A stretch of 32,445 bases of DNA, taken from positions 1-32,445 of the forward strand of contig VBCM01000086.1 of NCBI GenBank assembly GCA_005883675.1, in the 5' to 3' direction. A model generated the notes under the pieces. That model searched no databases. It was given only the letters and a program-made list of their open reading frames with translations, and had not been told where the DNA came from. Positions within the stretch are counted from its first letter, which is position 1. The number at the start of each line of letters is the position of its first letter. The position numbers were made by a program, and so were the translations under genes. Below are positions 23,364 to 29,186 of the stretch, piece by piece. The DNA is from Betaproteobacteria bacterium (lineage in GTDB: Bacteria; Pseudomonadota; Gammaproteobacteria; Burkholderiales; SG8-39).

Positions 23364-23389
23364 ACGGCGCGGCAATCCCGCGCCGTTTT
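23364..23389 (+). terminator. Rho-independent terminator after the binding-protein gene
   Basis: A perfect nine-base stem (ACGGCGCGG at 23364-23372 with CCGCGCCGT at 23378-23386) encloses a five-base loop and is followed by a short T-run (TTTT at 23386-23389). It lies 20 bases after the binding-protein stop. It would lower expression of the downstream permease genes relative to the receptor, as is common in transporter operons. Confidence 0.85.
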
Positions 23390-23401
23390 CATATAAGGCA
23401 C

Positions 23402-23486
23402 AAATAAATGGGGTCAGATCAACATTTCTTCTTGGCACGCTTTCATATTTGCGTCCGCGAAAATGTTGATCTGACCCCATTAATTT
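23402..23486. repeat. 26-base inverted repeat (GGGGTCAG-type hairpin element)
   Basis: The arms are at 23402-23427 and 23461-23486, match at 25 of 26 positions, and enclose a 33-base AT-richer loop. The outer core is AATGGGGTCAGATC. The right arm ends four bases before the ATG of the next permease gene. It belongs with the repeats at 6645-6697 and 8666-8738. It lies between a terminator and the permease, in the middle of a transporter operon. Confidence 0.92.
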
Positions 23487-23490
23487 CAGG

Positions 23491-24366
23491 ATGATTTTCT
23501 CGCTCGATCTGCTCACCGAGGCGCTGATTTTCGGCGTGCTGCTCGGCTCCTTCTACGCGGCGGTGAGCATCGGGCTCTCCGTTTCGTTCGGCCTGCTGGA
23601 CGTCCCGCACGTCGCTCATCCGGCGGTGATGATCCTCGGCTCGTATCTCACTTACGTGCTGACCACTTATGGCCTCGACCCACTGGTCGCCGGGGTGGTG
23701 CTGATGCCGCTGTTCTTCGTCATCGGCGTGCTCATCTACCGCTTCTATTACGAGTCGTTCGAGCGCCGCGGCACCGAAGCCGCGGTGCGCGGCCTCGCGT
23801 TCTTCTTCGGCCTCGCGTTCATCATCGAGATCGGCCTGATCCTCGTCTTCGGCGTCGATCAGCGCTCGGTGCAGGCGCGCTACATCGGCTCGAGCCTCGC
23901 GCTCGGCGACTATCGCATTCCGTACCGCATGCTCGTCGCCTTCGGCGTCGCCCTGGTTCTCACCTTTTCGCTCACTCTCTACCTGTCGAAAACGTTCACC
24001 GGCCGCGCGATCAAGGCCGTGGCGCAGGACGAGCCGGCGCTGCGCCTGATGGGCGCGAACCCGGTGCGCATCAAGCAGTGGGCCTTCGGCATCGCCACGG
24101 GCGTGAGCGCGCTCGCCGGCGCCATGCTGATCGTCGTCGGCCCGGTCGAGCCGGCCATGGATCGCGTCTACATAGGACGCACCTTCTGCGTCGTCGTGCT
24201 GGCGGGGCTCGGCAGCATGACCGGCACGCTCGCCGCGGGCCTGATCCTCGGCATCGCCGAGTCGATCGTGCTCATGTTCTCGGGCGCCTCGTGGGCGCCG
24301 GCCGTGGCGTTTGGACTTCTGCTCGTCGTGCTGGGCATCCGCCCGCAAGGACTCTTCGGCAGATGA
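23491..24366 (+). CDS. livH: Branched-chain-type ABC transporter permease, LivH family
   Basis: The 291-residue membrane protein has about eight spans and LivH features: GVLLGSFYAAVSIGLSVSFG, LLDVPHVAHPAVMILGSYL, AIKAVAQDEPALRLMGANP (the coupling loop), VVLAGLGSMTGTLAAGLILG and RPQGLFGR at the end. The AGG immediately before the ATG is too close to be a normal ribosome-binding site, and the hairpin element occupies the usual upstream position, so translation may be weak or altered. It joins the following LivM subunit to form the channel. Confidence 0.93.
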   Translation: MIFSLDLLTEALIFGVLLGSFYAAVSIGLSVSFGLLDVPHVAHPAVMILGSYLTYVLTTYGLDPLVAGVVLMPLFFVIGVLIYRFYYESFERRGTEAAVRGLAFFFGLAFIIEIGLILVFGVDQRSVQARYIGSSLALGDYRIPYRMLVAFGVALVLTFSLTLYLSKTFTGRAIKAVAQDEPALRLMGANPVRIKQWAFGIATGVSALAGAMLIVVGPVEPAMDRVYIGRTFCVVVLAGLGSMTGTLAAGLILGIAESIVLMFSGASWAPAVAFGLLLVVLGIRPQGLFGR

Positions 24367-24389
24367 GCGGCAGATGAGCGGCCGATGAA
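24357..24389 (+). repeat. Three tandem 11-base repeats at the livH-livM junction
   Basis: CGGCAGATGAG occurs at 24357-24367 and 24368-24378, then CGGCCGATGAA at 24379-24389. Every unit contains ATGA, so the livH stop (24364-24366) and the livM start (24385) lie in different copies of the same unit. Slippage could have created the spacing from an ancestral ATGA overlap. Confidence 0.75.
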
Positions 24390-25320
24390 ATTCTGGATCA
24401 TCGCCGCCATCCTGTGCGCCGTCGCGGTGCTGATCGGCCTCAGCCCGGTGAACGAATATTTCTTCTTCGCCGCGTACGTCGTGCTGACCGCCGTGACGCT
24501 CGCCACTGCCTGGAACATCCTCGGCGGCTACGCCGGCTACGTGAACTTCGGCCCGCCGGCGTTCTTCGGCATCGGCGCCTACACGGCGGTGGTGCTGTTC
24601 AAATGGCTCGGCGCGCCGCTCGTGGTGCAGATCGCCGCCGGCGCCCTGATGGGCGGGCTGCTCGGCTTCGGCGTCGGGCTGCTGACGCTGCGCCTGCGCG
24701 GCATCTTCTTCGCCATCGCCACGGTCGCGGTCGTCTTCATCATGGAGACGGTGATGATCAACTGGCGCTACGTCGGCGGCGCTACCGGTTTGCAGTTGCT
24801 TCGTCCGCCGCTCACGCCGCCCTTCGATACGTATACCCGCATGCTGTTCGTCGTCATGGCGGTGATGGCGGTCGGCTCCGTCTGCATCGCGCGCTACGTG
24901 CAGGACTCGTGGATCGGCCGCGGCCTGCGCGCCATCCGCGACAGCGAGGAGGCGGCCGAGGCGAGCGGCGTGCCGACGCTGAAGCTCAAGCTCTTCGCCT
25001 GTGTCATCTCCGGCGCGCTGATGGGCGCCGCCGGCGCGCCGATGCCGATGTACTTGAGCTTCATCGAGCCGGCGTCGACCTTCAACCTGAGCTACACCAT
25101 CTCCGCACTGGGCAGCGCCATCATCGGCGGCATGTCGCACTGGGGCGGGCCGATCCTCGGCGCGCTGCTGCTTTCGACCTTGCAGCAAATAGTGACTGTC
25201 ACCATTTCGGGCGAAGTGAACGTGCTGATCATCGGCGTGCTGCTCGTGCTGTTCGTGGTGCTCGCGCCCGAGGGCATCCTCGGCCTGTTCAAGCGATGGC
25301 TGACGCCTTCCTCAAAATAA
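24385..25320 (+). CDS. livM: Branched-chain-type ABC transporter permease, LivM family
   Basis: The 311-residue membrane protein starts at the ATG in the third tandem repeat. LivM landmarks include WNILGGYAGYVNFGPPAFFGIGAY, LTLRLRGIFFAIATVAVVF, GRGLRAIRDSEEAAEASGV (the coupling loop), GGMSHWGGPILGALLL and VLAPEGILGLFKR. It has about nine hydrophobic segments. Its last 25 bases overlap the livG start, so the ATPase is translationally coupled. Confidence 0.95.
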   Translation: MKFWIIAAILCAVAVLIGLSPVNEYFFFAAYVVLTAVTLATAWNILGGYAGYVNFGPPAFFGIGAYTAVVLFKWLGAPLVVQIAAGALMGGLLGFGVGLLTLRLRGIFFAIATVAVVFIMETVMINWRYVGGATGLQLLRPPLTPPFDTYTRMLFVVMAVMAVGSVCIARYVQDSWIGRGLRAIRDSEEAAEASGVPTLKLKLFACVISGALMGAAGAPMPMYLSFIEPASTFNLSYTISALGSAIIGGMSHWGGPILGALLLSTLQQIVTVTISGEVNVLIIGVLLVLFVVLAPEGILGLFKRWLTPSSK

Positions 25321-26015
25321 GCGGCGTCTCGAAGCACTTCGGCGGCTTCACGGCGCTCGCCGACGTGTCGCTCGACATCGCGCGCGGCGAGCGCTTCGGC
25401 CTGATCGGCCCGAACGGCTCGGGCAAGACGACGCTGATCAACTGCGTCTCGGGGCTCCTGCGCAACGACACGGGCTCCATCGTCTTCGCCGGCGAGGAGG
25501 TCTCGCGGCTGCCCGCCTACCTGCGCGTTCGGCGGGGCATCGCGCGCAGCTTCCAGATCCCGCGTCCGTTCCACACCATGAGCGTGCTCGAGAACCTGCT
25601 CGTGCCGGCCGCCTACGTCGGTCATCTCAGGGAGGCCGACGCGCAGGCGGAAGCCCTGGAAATCCTGCGCCGCATCGGCCTCGCCGACAAGGCGCGCTCG
25701 CAGGCGAACCGGCTCTCGCAAGTCGAGCTGCGCAAGCTCGAGCTCGCGCGCGCCATGGCCACGCGGCCGCAGCTCCTCATCTCCGACGAGGCGATGGCCG
25801 GCCTTTCCGGTGCCGAGGTCGAGGAGATGCTGAAGATTCTTTTTTCGCTGAACGAGAGCGGCATCACCATCATCATGATCGAGCACATCATGCAGGCGGT
25901 GATGCGCTTCTCGCAGCGCGTCGTGTGCCTCGACGCGGGGCGCATCATCTGCGAGGGCACGCCCGCCTCGATCGTGCAGAATCCCGACGTGCAGAAGGCC
26001 TACCTTGGCGCTTGA
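25296..26015 (+). CDS. livG: ABC transporter ATP-binding protein, LivG family
   Basis: The ATG at 25296 lies within livM. The 239-residue ATPase has Walker A GPNGSGKT (38-45), RSFQIPRPFHTMSVLENL, the degenerate signature RLSQVELRKLELARAM, and Walker B LLISDEAMAGLS, in which the usual Pro after Asp-Glu is Ala. The switch His is in MIEHIMQAV. It has the glycine and catalytic acid expected, so it is probably active. It ends in Tyr-Leu-Gly-Ala, and the TTG there starts livF. Confidence 0.94.
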   Translation: MADAFLKISGVSKHFGGFTALADVSLDIARGERFGLIGPNGSGKTTLINCVSGLLRNDTGSIVFAGEEVSRLPAYLRVRRGIARSFQIPRPFHTMSVLENLLVPAAYVGHLREADAQAEALEILRRIGLADKARSQANRLSQVELRKLELARAMATRPQLLISDEAMAGLSGAEVEEMLKILFSLNESGITIIMIEHIMQAVMRFSQRVVCLDAGRIICEGTPASIVQNPDVQKAYLGA

Positions 26016-26736
26016 GCTCGCCATCCGCGATGTGGAAGCCGGCTACGCCGCGGTGCGGGCGTTGCACGGCGTCTCGCTCACCATCGCGAAAGGCGAGACC
26101 GTTGCGCTCCTCGGCACCAACGGCAATGGCAAGAGCACGCTCATGAAGTGCGTCATGGGCATCGTGCGCCCCACAGAGGGCAGTGTGACGCTGAAGCTCG
26201 ACGGCGCGACACACGATCTCACGCGCTTGTCGACCGAAGAGATCGTCAATCTGGGCGTCGCCATGGTGCCGGAGGGCCGGCGGCTCTTTCCCAAGCTGAC
26301 GGTGGAGGAGAACCTTCTGCTTGGCGCCTATCGCCCGCTCGCGCGCACGCAAATCAGCCGCAATCTCGCGTTCGCCTACGAGGCATTCCCGGTGCTCGCC
26401 GAGCGCCGCCGCCAGCTCGCGGGCTCGATGTCGGGCGGCCAGCAGCAGATGCTCGCCATCGCGCGCGCCCTTATGTCCGCGCCCAAGCTCTTGCTCGTCG
26501 ATGAGCCGTCGGTCGGGCTCGCGCCGATCCTCGTGTCGCATACGATCACGAAGATCAAAGAGCTGAAAGACAGCTACGGCCTTACCGTGCTCATGGCAGA
26601 GCAGAACTTCCACCAGGCGATCCGCATCGCCGATCGCGGCTACATCATCGTGCACGGCGAGATCGTGTTCGAGGGGGACGTGCAGGCGCTTGAGCAGAAC
26701 GAGCTAGTGCGCAGCTACTACCTTGGAACTGCTTAA
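26005..26736 (+). CDS. livF: ABC transporter ATP-binding protein, LivF family
   Basis: The TTG start at 26005 overlaps livG by 11 bases, just as in the first Liv operon. The 243-residue ATPase has Walker A GTNGNGKS (37-44), AMVPEGRRLFPKLTVEENL, signature MSGGQQQMLAIARAL, Walker B LLLVDEPSVGLAP and MAEQNFHQAIRIAD. It ends in Tyr-Leu-Gly-Thr-Ala, and a TTG within these codons starts a small membrane protein. It completes the second LivHMGF set. Confidence 0.95.
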   Translation: MALELAIRDVEAGYAAVRALHGVSLTIAKGETVALLGTNGNGKSTLMKCVMGIVRPTEGSVTLKLDGATHDLTRLSTEEIVNLGVAMVPEGRRLFPKLTVEENLLLGAYRPLARTQISRNLAFAYEAFPVLAERRRQLAGSMSGGQQQMLAIARALMSAPKLLLVDEPSVGLAPILVSHTITKIKELKDSYGLTVLMAEQNFHQAIRIADRGYIIVHGEIVFEGDVQALEQNELVRSYYLGTA

Positions 26737-26923
26737 ACGCATCGCCGCCTCCGCCTTCGTGCTGGTCGGCGGCGTGTCGATCGTCATCTACTTGTGGCCG
26801 GAAGGCATCACCGACCTGCCGCTCTCCGCGCTCACGGTAGAGCTGATCCTCAGGACGGCCGGCGCGGCGGTGGCGGCGCTCATCAGCCTGGGCCTCGTCT
26901 GGTCGTTCTGGAGCGAGAAGTGA
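26723..26923 (+). CDS. Small two-span membrane protein at the end of a Liv operon
   Basis: The TTG start at 26723 overlaps livF by 14 bases in the same Tyr-Leu-Gly context as the ATPase overlaps. The 66-residue product has two probable spans (about residues 6-26 and 38-62), joined by WPEGITDLPLSALTVE, and ends WSFWSEK. I recognise no family. Its position suggests an accessory subunit of the transporter, or a separate small membrane protein that shares the message. The TTG start is inferred from frame and overlap only. Confidence 0.65.
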   Translation: MELLKRIAASAFVLVGGVSIVIYLWPEGITDLPLSALTVELILRTAGAAVAALISLGLVWSFWSEK

Positions 26924-26962
26924 GCCGTGGTTCCCAACGTCCCTAAGAGCGATAATTCGCCC

Positions 26963-27154
26963 ATGAGCCGGCAGGCTGACATGCTGGAGATCGACCCGGT
27001 CATCGAGCGCTACATGGGCGACATCGATCGCACGCTGCTGCGCCAAAATCTCGATTTGTCCCCCGAGGAGCGGTTGGCACAACTTCAGGAACTCAGCAAA
27101 TTCGCCGATGAGCTGAGGAGAGCAGGCGCGCGGGCGCTGAACCGCGCGCGGTGA
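26963..27154 (+). CDS. Small helical protein paired with a nucleotidyltransferase
   Basis: The start is taken as the ATG at 26963 (MSRQADMLEIDPVIERYM); an upstream GTG at 26927 has no support. The 63-residue product is charged and helical, with LDLSPEERLAQLQELSKFADELRRAG. It overlaps the nucleotidyltransferase GTG start by four bases, indicating coupling. Similar small proteins occur beside such nucleotidyltransferases in proteobacteria (from memory), so a two-gene module, perhaps toxin-antitoxin-like, is possible. No family is assigned with confidence. Confidence 0.62.
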   Translation: MSRQADMLEIDPVIERYMGDIDRTLLRQNLDLSPEERLAQLQELSKFADELRRAGARALNRAR

Positions 27155-27642
27155 CGGACTTTCGCGCGTTAATCGAAGCTCTTAGCAAGGCGCAGGTTCG
27201 TTTTGTCCTCGTCGGCGGTGCCGCGGCGACGGTGCACGGATCGAGCCGCCTCACTCAGGATATCGATATCGTCTATGCGCGCGATGCCAGCAATCTGGCG
27301 AACCTGGTACATGCATTGAGTCCACTCAAGCCGTATTTGCGCGGTGCACCGCCCGGCTTACCGTTCAAGTTTGACGTACAGACTTTGTCTAGGGGGCTGA
27401 ACTTCACGTTCAGCACTTCCGTCGGCGATATTGACCTACTGGGCGAAATCGCCGGCATAGGAGATTACGAAGCGATGACAGGGCATACGATCGAGGTGGC
27501 GGCTTTTGGCGCCCGCTTCCTGTGCCTCGATCTTGCGACATTGATCAAAGCGAAAACGGCAGCCGGCAGACCGAGGGATCTCGAAGCGATCGCTGAATTG
27601 CGCGCCCTTCAGCAGGAAATCGAAAAGCGGCGTGGTGGCTGA
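27151..27642 (+). CDS. Nucleotidyltransferase-fold protein
   Basis: A GTG start overlaps the previous stop (GTGA). The 163-residue protein carries the nucleotidyltransferase signature LVGGAAATVHGSSRLTQDID: Gly22-Gly23 and the metal-binding pair Asp37-x-Asp39. GDIDLLGEIAGIGDYE supplies the usual third acidic residue. LDLATLIKAKTAAGRPRDLEAI matches the C-terminal region of DUF6036/AbiEii-like proteins. Such proteins transfer nucleotides to RNA or proteins and may be toxins or repair factors. The base composition is less extreme than its neighbours, hinting at transfer. Confidence 0.8.
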   Translation: MTDFRALIEALSKAQVRFVLVGGAAATVHGSSRLTQDIDIVYARDASNLANLVHALSPLKPYLRGAPPGLPFKFDVQTLSRGLNFTFSTSVGDIDLLGEIAGIGDYEAMTGHTIEVAAFGARFLCLDLATLIKAKTAAGRPRDLEAIAELRALQQEIEKRRGG

Positions 27643-28612
27643 GCGCGGCGCCTCGTTCCTGCGCCAAGTGCCGATCGGCATGTACGGCGCCGTGATGGGA
27701 ATCACCGGGCTGGGACTGAGCGCGCGCGCGGCGGCGACGGTGCTGCCGGGATACGTGCGCGCACCGGCGTACGTCACCGAGCCATGGGTGGCGCTCGGCG
27801 TCATCGCCTTCGTCGTGCTGCTGCCCCTGTATCTGGCCAAGCTCGTGCGCTATCCGGACGCGGTGCGCGAGGAGTTCATGAATCCCATGCAGCTCGGCTT
27901 CTGCGGCGCGCTGCCCGTGGGAATGTTTCTCGTCGGTGGTGGGTTGGCACCGTACTGGTTTTCGCTGGGCGATGCGATCTGGTGGATCGGGTTCGGCGTG
28001 CTGCTCGCCTTCCAGGTCTGGGCGCTCACGCGCTGGCTCTCCGGCTCGATCGACCTCGCGCACATCAATGCGGGCTGGCTCATCATCATGGTGGGCGGCA
28101 TCGTCGCGCCCGGGCCGGGCATCGCCCTCGGCCATGCGGAAGCGTCGCGCTTCATCTACGGCATCTCAGCCACGGCGGCGCCGATCCTGATGGCGCTGCT
28201 TTTCTACCGCGCGATCATCGGCGCGCCGCTTCCCGAGCGGCTGCGGCCGAGCTGGTTCATCCTGCTCGTGCCGCCCTCGCTAATCTATGCGAACGGCCTC
28301 GCGCTCTATCCTGGCTCTGATTTCCTGGAGCCGCTCTATCCGTTCAGCCTCGCGCTCGCGGCGGCGCTGCTCATCGTTTCGCGCGATTTCCTGCGCTGGC
28401 CGTACAGCCCGGCATGGTGGGCCTTCACGTTTCCGCTGGATGCGCTCGCCTACGCCGCCGCGCGCTATGCGCAGGATCATCCCGCGCCGCTCTGGAAGGC
28501 GCTTGCCGCGCTTACCCTGCTGCTCGCCGCTGTTTTCGTTGTCCTCGCGCTGGTGAAGTCGCTCGCTGCTTTGCCGCGTACTCCTCGCAGCGGCGCATCG
28601 CGGCGCTCGTGA
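27632..28612 (+). CDS. TehA/SLAC1-family (TDT) membrane permease
   Basis: The start is a GTG at 27632 within the end of the nucleotidyltransferase gene; a second GTG follows at once. The 326-residue protein has about ten hydrophobic spans. PIGMYGAVMGITGLGLSARAA matches the first helix of TDT proteins, and GWLIIMVGGIVAPG and the FALSLAAALLIVS-like segment fit the repeated hairpins of the SLAC1 channel fold. Members export C4-dicarboxylates, sulfite or small anions, or act as anion channels. Its last 101 bases overlap the end of a convergent cupin gene, so its C-terminus (LPRTPRSGASRRS) may be extended. Confidence 0.85.
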   Translation: MVAERGASFLRQVPIGMYGAVMGITGLGLSARAAATVLPGYVRAPAYVTEPWVALGVIAFVVLLPLYLAKLVRYPDAVREEFMNPMQLGFCGALPVGMFLVGGGLAPYWFSLGDAIWWIGFGVLLAFQVWALTRWLSGSIDLAHINAGWLIIMVGGIVAPGPGIALGHAEASRFIYGISATAAPILMALLFYRAIIGAPLPERLRPSWFILLVPPSLIYANGLALYPGSDFLEPLYPFSLALAAALLIVSRDFLRWPYSPAWWAFTFPLDALAYAAARYAQDHPAPLWKALAALTLLLAAVFVVLALVKSLAALPRTPRSGASRRS

Positions 28613-29120
28613 ATTCCGCCTGCGGCTGGTTGCCGCCGATCACGAACATGAGGAGGTGCTCCTTCCCCGGCTCGTCGTAGGTGACGTTCATGAAGCGGCG
28701 CGCGACGCCGGGCGGGAAGGAGATGACGTCGTACGGATCGAGGTCGACGTACCGCAGCGCCTCGCCCTCATTCCACTCGCAGCGCCAGCGGCCGGTCATG
28801 GGGATGAAGGTCTCGTTGGTGTCGTGGTTGTGCATCAGCGGGCCCTTGCCCGGCTTCGCCTTGCAGTAGCCGAGGTTGAAGCCCTCGGCGATCGCGATCG
28901 CCGGCATGGAGGACGCGTCCTCGCCTACGGGCGAGGTGGCGGCGCTGCTCGCGCGGTCCAGCGGCGGCTGAAAGCCGATCACGGCGTAGAGCTTGCGCCG
29001 GCACTCGGGCAGCGGGCTGTCGGGCAGCCCGCCGTCCGAACCTTTCAATTTCTTGAAGCGCGCGATGCGCTTCATCATCTCCTCGCGCGACCAGGTGCGA
29101 ATCTGTCGCCAGTCGTTCAT
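28512..29120 (-). CDS. Cupin-domain protein with incomplete second motif
   Basis: The start is set at 29120 because AGGAGG (29126-29131, minus strand) is five bases upstream; a GTG at 29126 overlaps that site. The 202-residue product has a helical N-terminal part (WSREEMMKRIARFKKLKG) and a cupin region: PLMHNHDTNETFIPMTGRW with two His and a Glu, then DLDPYDVISFPPGVARRFMNV. In the second motif the usual metal-binding His is replaced by residues of ARRF, so the metal site may be partial. It is divergent from a hybrid histidine kinase and overlaps the permease at its 3' end. Confidence 0.85.
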   Translation of the reverse strand: MNDWRQIRTWSREEMMKRIARFKKLKGSDGGLPDSPLPECRRKLYAVIGFQPPLDRASSAATSPVGEDASSMPAIAIAEGFNLGYCKAKPGKGPLMHNHDTNETFIPMTGRWRCEWNEGEALRYVDLDPYDVISFPPGVARRFMNVTYDEPGKEHLLMFVIGGNQPQAEFTSAAMRRCEEYAAKQRATSPARGQRKQRRAAG

Positions 29121-29156
29121 GACCACCTCCTATATCAATGGTACGGCGTAGCGTAT

Positions 29157-29173
29157 ATTCCCCGGAGGGGAAT
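29157..29173. promoter_or_regulatory. Small inverted repeat in the cupin-kinase divergent region
   Basis: ATTCCCC at 29157-29163 and GGGGAAT at 29167-29173 flank a three-base spacer, in the 66-base region between the two divergent starts. It may be an operator, but chance cannot be excluded. A TATATT stretch at 29154-29159 would suit a -10 box for the kinase. Confidence 0.35.
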
Positions 29174-29186
29174 TGAGGGAGGTTCA

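Noticed and set aside
23443-25188. A 581-codon open frame on the minus strand, opposite livH and livM
   Set aside because: The translation is an Asp/Glu/Arg/His-rich string caused by the codon bias of the opposite membrane proteins; it has no domain and crosses the hairpin element.
28656-29186. Upstream extension of the histidine-kinase frame to give about 900 residues
   Set aside because: The extension runs opposite the cupin gene and reads as antisense sequence; the GTG at 29187 has a good ribosome-binding site and directly precedes the first membrane span.
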